NCBI RefSeq assembly: GCF_050749885.1
Contig: NZ_JBOIUB010000011.1
Coordinates: forward strand, 62,001-126,000
Source of the DNA: Zooshikella sp050749885
GTDB lineage: Bacteria; Pseudomonadota; Gammaproteobacteria; Pseudomonadales; Zooshikellaceae
DNA length: 64,000 nt
Direction of reading: 5' to 3'
The notes under the pieces were generated by a model, which was given only the letters and a program-made list of their open reading frames with translations, was not told the DNA's origin and made no database searches. How positions within the stretch are numbered: the first letter of the stretch is position 1; each line of letters opens with the position of its first letter. The translations under genes and the position numbers were made by a program. Shown here one piece after another: positions 18,869-26,669 of the stretch.

Positions 18869-19337
18869 TTAACGCAACCTACACCGTCACTACTTAACAA
18901 TACTTGCTCTTACAGTTCACCTTTCACATTGAGAATATGCTTTGACATATCCTGTTAATATGATTTTTACCCTTCACCAAAAAAGCTTTCGCTTTTAGCG
19001 GTATGAAGAGAAATCACTCAATCATATAATAAAGGCTGTACAAACTACTTAATAAGTACAATATAAATCAAAACGGGTACAAGACTAAAGTTGTATTCCT
19101 TTTGACCAGTAAAACTGCTAACTAAATCAATTATAAAAACAGTTACCTGCATACACCGTATGTCTTAATCAATATTACCTATACTGATGGCCAATTCTTA
19201 ACGCCATGGACTATAGCCCTATCAAAATAATCTACAAGGCGTATAATTTTATTCCGTGAAGAGTCAGATAAAAAGGGCTGATAAATTCCTCACACTCAAA
19301 GTACACAGGTAAGCTTAGTTAAGAAAGTGGCAGTACC
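18869..19337. promoter_or_regulatory. Divergent promoter region of the pseudo-helicase and NERD genes
   Basis: About 470 AT-rich bases between two divergent starts. In the minus-strand leader a small hairpin AAAAGC-GAAA-GCTTTT (18981-18996) is followed by further T residues, a possible attenuator about 110 bases before the pseudo-helicase start. No clear operator was identified. Confidence 0.4.
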
Positions 19338-20207
19338 ATGATTATCAAAATAGCAGACAATATCCATGAACATATACAGCAGCTAGAGTATTTAAGCAGT
19401 CTTGATCTTGCTAGCAGCCAATTGAAACAAGTACATTTATGGTTAAAATCGCTAAAACATGACGCCCAGGTAGAACAAAATAGTGCCTATTTCATTGATC
19501 ATCACTTTGGCGATAGGAGCGATTGGGCAATTATCCACCAACTTCGCCTTTGGCAAGGAAGCTACCTTATACAGCCAAGCCATCTACTCATTAATACCCA
19601 TTTACAATGTTTTTTTTTCAAATCCAAAAGTTTTCATCCTGGGTTGACCATTACCAGTGATGGTACTTTTCAAGTAGTATCACCTAAGGGCTATAGAATC
19701 ATTGAGTCTCCACTAGCTCAAAACGAAAAACAAAAAGTTGCTCTTAGCACGTTTATCTCGAATAAGGGGATTCAAGCTCGAAAGTTGTTCAAGCCATTAA
19801 ACCCTATGTTTATTGATAGTGTACTTGTACCTTCAAGCTCATTTATTCGGCGTCCTCAGCGCTCCTCACTTAACGTTAACCACATAATACATGCTGATCA
19901 GGTAGCAGAATTTATTGATGCCCAGCAAGCATCTCTGCCAACAACAAAGGCTAAAGTCAGTAGTAAAAAACTTAAGCAGTTTGCTGAAACGCTAGCGTCC
20001 TACCACTCCCCCATACAAGCAGACTACTTTCAACGACTTGGTATCACTCAAAGAGAAGAGGTAAAAAAGAAGCCAGAAAGCCAATACCAATGTGCAAAGT
20101 GTAATATAGGCATTAGTGAAACAGTTGCACGCTTTTGTTTAAAACATGTCAAACGCTTTAAAGGAAAAAAATATTGCTATAGTTGTCAGCAGTTTTATAG
20201 CACTTAA
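19338..20207 (+). CDS. NERD-domain protein with zinc ribbon, catalytic residues apparently lost
   Basis: A 289-residue soluble protein. Residues about 50-120 match the nuclease-related domain (NERD) pattern: FGDRSDWAIIHQLRL, then LIQPSHLLINTHLQCFFFKSK, then ITSDGTFQV. Active members have Q-I-D-H-L and L-E-T/S-K here; this protein has Ser81 for the metal-binding Asp and Lys95 for the Glu, so nuclease activity is unlikely. A C-terminal zinc ribbon is clear: C252, C255, C267, C280, C283 with the VARFC and RFKGKKYC spacing typical of gammaproteobacterial NERD proteins. The ATG at 19338 has only a weak ribosome site. It is divergent from the pseudo-helicase; NERD and helicase domains are often fused or neighbouring in other bacteria. 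Confidence 0.65.
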   Translation: MIIKIADNIHEHIQQLEYLSSLDLASSQLKQVHLWLKSLKHDAQVEQNSAYFIDHHFGDRSDWAIIHQLRLWQGSYLIQPSHLLINTHLQCFFFKSKSFHPGLTITSDGTFQVVSPKGYRIIESPLAQNEKQKVALSTFISNKGIQARKLFKPLNPMFIDSVLVPSSSFIRRPQRSSLNVNHIIHADQVAEFIDAQQASLPTTKAKVSSKKLKQFAETLASYHSPIQADYFQRLGITQREEVKKKPESQYQCAKCNIGISETVARFCLKHVKRFKGKKYCYSCQQFYST

Positions 20208-20288
20208 ACTGTCGACTATAATTATGCACAGCCAAGCATGCCACCTCAAAGAAGAGTATGTACTGACAATAAAAGAAAAGGCAGCAAC

Positions 20289-20321
20289 CTTAATTAAACC
20301 TTAAAAGCTGAATTCAGCTTT
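20289..20321 (+). promoter_or_regulatory. Candidate response-regulator box upstream of the first PepSY gene
   Basis: CTTAAT (20289-20294), five bases, then CTTAAA (20300-20305) gives the hexamer-N5-hexamer direct repeat with 11-base period typical of OmpR/PhoB-family binding sites, close to the PmrA-type HTTAAK repeat. An 18-base palindrome AAAGCTGAATTCAGCTTT (20304-20321) adjoins it. A TATACT -10 candidate lies at 20339-20344. Autoregulation by the downstream two-component system is an inference. Confidence 0.4.
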
Positions 20322-20378
20322 AATTAAGCTAGCCCAGATATACTAAACCCCATCAATTACCCACGATGGAGTTTAACC

Positions 20379-20681
20379 ATGAAAACAACCCTACTTACCA
20401 CTTTAGTCACAGTACTTGCCTGTAGCAACGTAATGGCTGATGATGATATAAGCCCAGCACAAGCTAAGCAGCTTGAAGAGCAGGGCATCATCAAACCACT
20501 GTCAGTGTTACAAGCTCAAGCCCTAAAAACCAAGCCTGGAAATATCATCCGTTCAGAGTTAGAGAAAGATCATGAACGTTACGAATATGAGTTTACAATT
20601 ATTGATGCACAAAAAGCATACTGGGAACTTGAAGTGAATGCTCAGACTGGTCAGGTCACTAAAATGGAACTTGATGATTAG
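20379..20681 (+). CDS. Periplasmic PepSY-domain protein
   Basis: A 100-residue product with a signal peptide (residues 1-20, ending VMA). The mature part is one PepSY domain: an N-terminal acidic helix ISPAQAKQLEEQG, a strand-helix with GNIIRSELEKD, and the closing strands YEFTIIDAQKAYWELEVNAQTGQVTKME, the hallmark E-V-N-A-x-T-G-x-V-x-x-x-E ending. PepSY domains often modulate proteases, redox proteins or sensor kinases in the periplasm. It is the first of two tandem PepSY genes (about 40 percent identical by eye) preceding a response regulator and kinase; a terminator follows it, so it can be expressed alone. Confidence 0.85.
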   Translation: MKTTLLTTLVTVLACSNVMADDDISPAQAKQLEEQGIIKPLSVLQAQALKTKPGNIIRSELEKDHERYEYEFTIIDAQKAYWELEVNAQTGQVTKMELDD

Positions 20682-20713
20682 TCACGCTTACTCAAAAACA
20701 ACAAGCTTATTAT

Positions 20714-20750
20714 GAGAAAGGCTTATTCAGCCTTTTCTCTGTTTATTATT
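20714..20750 (+). terminator. Terminator after the first PepSY gene
   Basis: GAGAAAGGCT (20714-20723) pairs with AGCCTTTTCTC (20729-20739, one bulged T) around TATTC, followed by TGTTTATTATTT. It lies about 33 bases after the stop codon at 20681 and separates this gene from the next PepSY gene. Confidence 0.7.
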
Positions 20751-20866
20751 TAATCAAAAATAACATCATTGCAGCGAAATCCATAACGCTATAACTAAAC
20801 AATAGCACTCTCAATAACTATAATAATGAAGTGTGTACAATACACATGAGTCAGCATGGAGTTCAA

Positions 20867-21184
20867 ATGAAGTTTATTACACAGGCAGCCAAACTCAGTT
20901 TATGCTTCACTTGCCTATGCTTGACAGCTCCCGCTCAAAGTGACGAGGACCTCTCACCAGAACAGGCCCGTGATTTACAAAAGCGTGGCATCATCTTACC
21001 TTTTAACCACCTTCTAGGCATAGCCCGCCAACACCATTCAGGAAAGTTACTTAATGCAGAACTGGAATACGATGATGGCTTTTATGAGTACGAATTTAAG
21101 ATTCTAGATAAACAAGGCGTCATCTGGGAAATTGAAATTAATGCACAGACCGGTGAAGTCACTGAAGTAGAAGAGGATGACTAA
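20867..21184 (+). CDS. Second periplasmic PepSY-domain protein
   Basis: A 105-residue product with a signal peptide (residues about 1-24, ending APAQS). The mature region repeats the pattern of the previous gene: LSPEQARDLQKRGIILPF, GKLLNAELEYDDG, then IWEIEINAQTGEVTEVEEDD. The ATG at 20867 has GGAG five bases upstream and gives the classic basic-hydrophobic leader; upstream in-frame ATGs at 20831 and 20846 would bury it. Its stop is two bases before the response-regulator start at 21187, so the three genes probably form one operon. Likely a periplasmic partner or input for the sensor kinase; this is inferred from position. Confidence 0.85.
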   Translation: MKFITQAAKLSLCFTCLCLTAPAQSDEDLSPEQARDLQKRGIILPFNHLLGIARQHHSGKLLNAELEYDDGFYEYEFKILDKQGVIWEIEINAQTGEVTEVEEDD

Positions 21185-21186
21185 GC

Positions 21187-21852
21187 ATGCGTATTTTGTT
21201 GGTTGATGATCAACAAGCCTTATTGGAAAGCACAGCAAAATCACTACAACAAGCAGGCTTTGTTGTTGATACATGTGAAAATGGAGTCGATGCTTTACAC
21301 CTCGGACAAGAAGAAGACTATGCTGCCATTATTTTAGACCTGGGATTACCGGATATCAGTGGCTTAACTATTCTTCGAGAATGGCGTAATAAAGGCAATA
21401 AAGTCCCTGTTATTATACTCACTGCACGAGGCGAGTGGTACGAGCGAGTAGAAGGATTAAAGGCGGGAGCGGATGATTACCTGCCAAAACCTTTTTATCA
21501 AGAAGAACTCCTAGCTCGATTAAATGCAGTGATTAGTCGCTACCATGGTCAAAACAGCTGCTCTCTACAACATGGCCTAATTACGCTTGATGAAGAAAAA
21601 CAGCAGCTTATCTTTCAAGGTAAAACCTATAATTTAACCGCGATGGAATTCCGGCTGTTACGCTTCTTCATGCTAAATCCAAATAAAGTACTTAGTAAAC
21701 AGCGACTCACTGAGCAACTTTACGCTTATGACGAAGATAAAGACAGTAATGTGCTTGAAGTATATATCGCCCATCTACGACGTAAGTTAGGAAAAGAAAG
21801 CATCGAAACCCGTCGTGGTCAAGGTTACATTTTTCGTGGAAACACTTCATGA
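21187..21852 (+). CDS. OmpR/PhoB-family response regulator (PhoP-like)
   Basis: DNA-binding regulator of 221 residues. The receiver domain (1-115) has the acidic pair D7-D8, the phosphoacceptor D51 in IILDLGLPD, and the LKAGADDYLPKPF switch with conserved Lys. The C-terminal winged helix (about 125-220) has the LTAMEFRLLRFFM and VLEVYIAHLRRKLG recognition-helix patterns and ends RRGQGYIF. It overlaps the following kinase gene by four bases (ATGA), indicating translational coupling. PhoP is the closest named relative by the look of the kinase partner, but QseB or other members cannot be excluded, so no symbol is given. Confidence 0.92.
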   Translation: MRILLVDDQQALLESTAKSLQQAGFVVDTCENGVDALHLGQEEDYAAIILDLGLPDISGLTILREWRNKGNKVPVIILTARGEWYERVEGLKAGADDYLPKPFYQEELLARLNAVISRYHGQNSCSLQHGLITLDEEKQQLIFQGKTYNLTAMEFRLLRFFMLNPNKVLSKQRLTEQLYAYDEDKDSNVLEVYIAHLRRKLGKESIETRRGQGYIFRGNTS

Positions 21853-23186
21853 AATCAATAAGCCGTACACTCACATGGGGATTAGCCGGCTCTGTTATCT
21901 TCTTAACGATTATTATTACGTTAATCACCTATTTAACATTAAACAACACCTATAAGACTTTTTTTAATAATCGGCTCAACAATGAAATTGAAACGTTGGT
22001 GTCTTCCCTGGATATACATCAACAAAAAATCATGCTCGATGAAGAAAAACTTAACCATTATTATTCCTATATTTATTCTGGACACTATTTTACTATCGTA
22101 AGTCACAGTCAACGGATACAATCACGTTCTCTCTGGGACTTTTCACTTTTTTCCCAACAAAATTTACCCGCCGGGAAACGGCTACGACAAGAAATAAGCG
22201 GCCCAGATGACCAACATCTTATTCTCTTAAGTCAGGGGTTTATCCAAAAAGACATAGAATTTACGGTTACGGTTGCAGAAGATGTAAGCGTATTAACTCA
22301 AAGTTTTCAGGTTTTAACACTTAGTTTAGTTGCAGGACTTATTGCAGTTTTAATTGTATTAATTTTATTACAGCAGTGGCTACTAAAAAAAAGCCTGAAG
22401 CCACTCGTATCTCTCGCAGCATCAATTCAAGCATTAAAAAGCGGTGAACTAACTACATTATCCACTCGTCAAACACCAAAGGAGTTAATGCCACTCGTTG
22501 AAACGATAAATCAACTACTGGAAAATACCGCAGAGTTATTACAACGTAGCCGTAATGCGACAGGTGATCTAGGACATTCACTAAAAACACCACTGGCCGT
22601 TATCCAGCAACTTGCTCAAACTGAGCTAAAAGACAATCCTATAAAATCCCAATTACTGAAACAAACTAATACTATTCGCGTCCTTACCGAGCAAACTCTG
22701 ACGAAAGCGAGACTTGCAGGCGATATACTGCCTGGAGCACAATTTTATCCTCAACAAGATCTGATGGATTTAATACATAGCCTTGATACCATTTATCAAC
22801 ATAAAGGTGTTCGTATTGAATGGCAACCCCACCATTGGCCAGATCGTCTTAATATTAATCGAGAGGATGCATTAGAGTTATTCGGTAACTTACTGGATAA
22901 TGCCTGTAAATGGGCTAAGAAAACAGTCCTTCTAAACATATCTGGACAAGATCATACCATCAGAATCACCATTCATGATGATGGTCCAGGTATTGATGAT
23001 ACTCAGCTACATACCATTATTAAACGTGGCAAACGACTCGATGAACAAGTAGAAGGACATGGCTTAGGTTTAAATATTGTCGAAAATATTGTTAAATACT
23101 ATAAAGGCTCAATGGATTTTGAAGGGCACCATTCCACGCTCGGGGGACTCATGGTTTCTGTCAATTTACCTAAGTCTGTGTCATGA
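21849..23186 (+). CDS. Sensor histidine kinase (PhoQ-like)
   Basis: Inner-membrane kinase of 445 residues. Helices at about 11-31 and 156-175 flank a 125-residue periplasmic sensor domain containing EEKLNHYYSYIYSGHYF. A HAMP-like linker follows, then the dimerisation/phosphoacceptor helix with H243 in GDLGHSLKTPLAV, the PhoQ-type HSLKTPLAV box. The ATPase domain shows the N box FGNLLDNACKWAKK, G1 DDGPGID, and G2 GHGLGLNIVENI. The start codon overlaps the regulator stop. The periplasmic domain lacks an obviously acidic patch of the E. coli PhoQ kind, so the signal is open; the adjacent PepSY proteins may take part. Confidence 0.92.
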   Translation: MKSISRTLTWGLAGSVIFLTIIITLITYLTLNNTYKTFFNNRLNNEIETLVSSLDIHQQKIMLDEEKLNHYYSYIYSGHYFTIVSHSQRIQSRSLWDFSLFSQQNLPAGKRLRQEISGPDDQHLILLSQGFIQKDIEFTVTVAEDVSVLTQSFQVLTLSLVAGLIAVLIVLILLQQWLLKKSLKPLVSLAASIQALKSGELTTLSTRQTPKELMPLVETINQLLENTAELLQRSRNATGDLGHSLKTPLAVIQQLAQTELKDNPIKSQLLKQTNTIRVLTEQTLTKARLAGDILPGAQFYPQQDLMDLIHSLDTIYQHKGVRIEWQPHHWPDRLNINREDALELFGNLLDNACKWAKKTVLLNISGQDHTIRITIHDDGPGIDDTQLHTIIKRGKRLDEQVEGHGLGLNIVENIVKYYKGSMDFEGHHSTLGGLMVSVNLPKSVS

Positions 23187-23250
23187 TCATCTTTCAGTTT
23201 TAATATATTCAGAACTACTCAGTACCTTTCCCTACACATCATTTGTAGAG

Positions 23251-23256
23251 TATAAT
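23251..23256 (+). promoter_or_regulatory. ribB: Candidate -10 element for the riboswitch-ribB transcript
   Basis: TATAAT lies nine bases before the first conserved base of the FMN aptamer, a fitting distance for a start just upstream of the riboswitch. The -35 region is poorly matched. Confidence 0.5.
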
Positions 23257-23264
23257 TCTCGTGT

Positions 23265-23460
<196 letters not shown>

Positions 23461-23713
23461 GTATTGTATACCCAGTAACACACTTTTTTAGAGGCTAATA
23501 TTGTATGACAAACAATTAAACCAGGAACACTTACTCAGCTTAATGTAAGTTGCTGGAATAAGGTTGTGTTGATCGTATATATGAAAATTATACTCTAGGT
23601 TTACTGTTTATTGGGTAATATCTCAGTAATACACTCATTCGTCGAGTGAACTGTTTTTGTATTAAAAGCATACGTCCTTGCCCTGATTCAGGTCTATTTA
23701 TTGGAGTAAAACC

Positions 23714-24370
23714 ATGAATCAGTCATTTGAAAATTCCTTAAACCATTCTATACAACGTGTTGAGCAAGCACTTTTCGCACTTCAACAAGGTCAAGGTGTT
23801 CTTGTCGTTGATGATAACGACCGTGAAAATGAAGCCGATCTAATATTTGCAGCAGAGTCATTAACAGAAACGCAAATGGCTATGCTGATTCGAGATTGCA
23901 GCGGTATTGTTTGCTTATGTCTTACTGAGAAGAAACTTAAAGCACTCAACTTGCCAATGATGGTAGAAAACAATACCAGTCACTATGGCACAGGTTTTAC
24001 AATTACCATCGAAGCAGCTGAAGGTGTAACAACAGGTGTTTCTGCCGCAGACCGTGTACAAACCATCAAAACCGCTATTGCTGATAATGCGAAACCAAGT
24101 GATTTGAAACGCCCTGGTCATGTATTTCCACTAAGAGCCGAACCTGGTGGCGTTTTAAGTCGTCGAGGTCACACTGAAGGGGTTATAGACTTGATGTGTC
24201 TTGCAAAGCTAAAACCCGCAGGTGTCTTATGTGAGCTTATGAATGATGATGGCACCATGGCAAATCAGGATGATATCCTGCGTTACTCAAAAGCCTATAA
24301 TCTTCCTATTGTCTCTATTGAAGATATTGTGAGATATCGACAAAACAACGTTATGCAAGAAGCGGTTTAA
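23714..24370 (+). CDS. ribB: 3,4-dihydroxy-2-butanone 4-phosphate synthase
   Basis: Converts ribulose 5-phosphate to formate and 3,4-dihydroxy-2-butanone 4-phosphate, the four-carbon precursor of riboflavin. The 218-residue single-domain length equals E. coli RibB (217), so there is no fused GTP cyclohydrolase II. Motifs: DDNDRENEADLIFAAE with metal-binding Glu (near 36-50), TGFTITIEAAEGVTTGVSA, RPGHVFPLRA, and GHTEGVIDLM with the second metal ligand. GGAG lies seven bases before the ATG. Expression is under the FMN riboswitch directly upstream. A riboswitch-controlled stand-alone ribB commonly coexists with a ribBA in the main rib operon, which is not in this window. Confidence 0.96.
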   Translation: MNQSFENSLNHSIQRVEQALFALQQGQGVLVVDDNDRENEADLIFAAESLTETQMAMLIRDCSGIVCLCLTEKKLKALNLPMMVENNTSHYGTGFTITIEAAEGVTTGVSAADRVQTIKTAIADNAKPSDLKRPGHVFPLRAEPGGVLSRRGHTEGVIDLMCLAKLKPAGVLCELMNDDGTMANQDDILRYSKAYNLPIVSIEDIVRYRQNNVMQEAV

Positions 24371-24618
24371 TTTATAGTTATATATTAGAATCTATGCCGC
24401 AACAACATCAGTATAAAGGTATATATAAGAAGTTGATTGCGGCACAAATTAAAAAATAATAACGCTCTAAATCGTTGATAAGAACAACTTTCAAACACGA
24501 ATTGATCAAGCTATTTCCATGATATTAAGTGTGGTCAAGGTATGTGGCCATCGCTCAGTATTGTTAGTCAGTGAAGGTTTAGGAATTTTTACTAAACTGC
24601 AAAAAAATAATTTTATTA

Positions 24619-24633
24619 GGGCCTGTTAACACT
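24619..24633 (+). repeat. Solitary end of the MITE-like element
   Basis: GGGCCTGTTAACACT, preceded by TA, is identical over 15 bases to the left end of the element at 40020-40181. No partner end was found nearby, so this is a relic or one side of a decayed copy. Confidence 0.5.
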
Positions 24634-24811
24634 ATGCTGCAGTTAGTAGCTTAAATATTATGGTGAAACTTTAGTTATTGCTGTATTTATATAAAAACCC
24701 GCATGAAAGGTAAATTAGACTTTAGTATATAGTGCGAATTTATAAAATAATGAAGAATACTAAAGAAAAATAACAACTAACTTATACTGTATTGCTTTAT
24801 TGATTATTCGA

Positions 24812-24843
24812 TAAAACACCTCTAAAAATGCACTTTTTTAGAG
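24812..24843 (-). terminator. Terminator of the exported 190-residue protein gene
   Basis: CTCTAAAAA (24820-24828) pairs with TTTTTTAGAG (24834-24843) around a short loop. On the minus strand it is followed by GTGTTTTATC. It lies 54 bases after the stop codon at 24897. Confidence 0.6.
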
Positions 24844-24896
24844 ATATCATATCGATAAAAGCAAGAACTCAGTAGAATAGTTTACCCAAAAGCAGT

Positions 24897-25469
24897 TTAT
24901 TGCGTACGTTCTAAGTGAACTGTTGTTGCAGGTGGAATTGAAGCTCTTACACTCACATCAGCCACATGGTAATTAGAAAGGTTCATACCATAAGCATTAT
25001 GGAGTGAACGTAAAATATAAACAAGTAATGGTTTATCTTGATAGTTTTCTAATAGTTTATTGAGTTCTTCATCAGATAAACGTTTTACCTGTTTAAATTT
25101 TGCGGTAACAACAGGCACAACACTCAGGCTCACATAAAGATCGTTTACTTTGAATCCTGCATCCTCTATTACTTTCATATTATCATCGATAATACCAAGC
25201 ACTTCTTTTGCTTTTTCCTCTTTAAACTCTCGGTACTCTCCCATTTTTTGCTTGGTATATTCAAGACCTTCTGATGCTTTCTTTTCTAAGTCACCAGACA
25301 TATTCTCTGCGGAGCTTTTCATTGTTTGCCAAAAGCTACCTGATGTTTCTGCATCAGCATCTCCAGTTTGTGCCTCAACATTACTTTCTTGAGCAATAGC
25401 ATACTCAATACTACAAAATAACAATATGGCCTGTAACAAAGTAGTTTTTTTATCAAATGAATACTTCAT
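24897..25469 (-). CDS. Exported protein of unknown function
   Basis: Family not recognised. The 190-residue product has a signal peptide (residues about 8-26, ending AIAQ). A Ser/Asp/Glu-rich amphipathic segment (about 40-95, including YTKQKMGEYREFKEEKAKEV) looks like a long helix. The C-terminal half reads as a compact domain with strands NDLYVSLSVVPVVTAKF and ADVSVRASIPPATTVHLE around helices. The last strand pair is well formed, so the frame is probably complete. The ATG at 25469 begins a normal leader. The gene stands alone with its own terminator. It is probably periplasmic. Confidence 0.65.
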   Translation of the reverse strand: MKYSFDKKTTLLQAILLFCSIEYAIAQESNVEAQTGDADAETSGSFWQTMKSSAENMSGDLEKKASEGLEYTKQKMGEYREFKEEKAKEVLGIIDDNMKVIEDAGFKVNDLYVSLSVVPVVTAKFKQVKRLSDEELNKLLENYQDKPLLVYILRSLHNAYGMNLSNYHVADVSVRASIPPATTVHLERTQ

Positions 25470-25679
25470 TATTTAGATCTCTTAAACACGCAATTAAAGC
25501 TAATTATCTTTACTGTATTTTAACTTAGCAATGCTCACCATAATACTGAATACAGTTGTTGTCTAAACAATTTACATATAATTATTTCACAAAAATGTAA
25601 CCAAATGTTTTTTAAGGTTTTTTTACAGTGGGAATAATTCTTGCGGTAAAGCTGCTGTCATTTTTACCGAGGAAATACC

Positions 25680-26582
25680 ATGCGATTTTTTAAATCAAGC
25701 ATAATGGCAGCAGCCCTCTTACCTTTTACCTGGTTCAATTACGCTCATGCTGTTCCAGTGGATACTGAACTATCACTCGTTATTGATATATCAAGCAGTA
25801 TTGATGCGAGTGAATTTATTTTACAACGGGACGGTTATGCGAATGCATTCCGTGATGCCAGTGTTCAAGCAGCAATTAGTTCTCTTACAAATGGTATTGC
25901 TGTTGCCGCATTTCCTTTTGCATTAACTGGTGTTCAAGCAACGCCTTGGTTTCACCTACAAAATGCAACAGATGCTGAAGCATTCGCCACGGCGATTGAT
26001 GCAATTCCCGATGAAGATGTCGTTGGTACTAACATAGCCAGTGGTGTTGATGTTGCACTTGCATCGATGCTTGGTAATGATTTCGAAGGTACAAAACTGG
26101 TCATTGACGTTTCTACTGATGGTGTACAAAACGTATTTCGTCCTGGTTTACCATGTCCTATTAGTGATCCGCCCACAGCACTTGAGGTAGAAGCATGTTT
26201 AGCCGCTTTTGATGATGCTATTCATGGCGCGCGGGATGATGCCGCTGCAGCAGGTGCATTTATTAATGCATTGGCGATTTTTGATCCCGATTCAGCGGCT
26301 GAATATTTAGCTGAACTTGAAGCATTGTTAGGTGGATTACCTCCAGATTTTCCAACTACGTTAGAAGAATATCTCACCGAAGACCTAATTACTGGCCCTG
26401 ATGCTTTTGTGTTATCCACTCAATTTGATGATAATTTTACAGACTTTGTTGTGAGTAAAATTCTGGCAGAAATTGCACCAGAAGAACCACCCACAGCTAC
26501 ACCAGAGCCTTCAACCCTGCTTATGCTATTGACTGCAATTGCAGGGCTGTTACTGCGTAACCAACGAAGGCAATTAACTTAA
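25680..26582 (+). CDS. PEP-CTERM protein with von Willebrand A-like (DUF1194) domain
   Basis: Secreted 300-residue protein. A signal peptide covers residues 1-24 (ending AHA). The domain begins ELSLVIDISSSID with the metal-ion-dependent adhesion motif D36-x-S38-x-S40, then TNIASGVDVAL (Thr of the MIDAS) and TKLVIDVSTDGVQ (Asp of the MIDAS), as in the DUF1194 family of von Willebrand A-like proteins. The end is a PEP-CTERM sorting tail: PEPST at 275-279, a hydrophobic helix, and a basic RNQRRQ end, recognised by exosortase. Acidic throughout. Two other PEP-CTERM genes occur in this window, while no exosortase is seen here. Confidence 0.85.
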   Translation: MRFFKSSIMAAALLPFTWFNYAHAVPVDTELSLVIDISSSIDASEFILQRDGYANAFRDASVQAAISSLTNGIAVAAFPFALTGVQATPWFHLQNATDAEAFATAIDAIPDEDVVGTNIASGVDVALASMLGNDFEGTKLVIDVSTDGVQNVFRPGLPCPISDPPTALEVEACLAAFDDAIHGARDDAAAAGAFINALAIFDPDSAAEYLAELEALLGGLPPDFPTTLEEYLTEDLITGPDAFVLSTQFDDNFTDFVVSKILAEIAPEEPPTATPEPSTLLMLLTAIAGLLLRNQRRQLT

Positions 26583-26669
26583 ATGATGCAACAGATCATT
26601 CTCACATAACAGGAAAACAGTAAAGCGCTCGATGCAAGGAAGCATCGTAAAATAGAATTAAATTTTCTA

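Larger units (their letters stand above)
24371..24896. other. Intergenic region between convergent ribB and an exported protein gene
   Basis: No gene. Contains a long-loop hairpin after ribB (TGCCGCAA 24395-24402 with TTGCGGCA 24437-24444), a solitary transposon-end relic at 24617-24633, and the terminator at 24820-24843. Confidence 0.5.
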
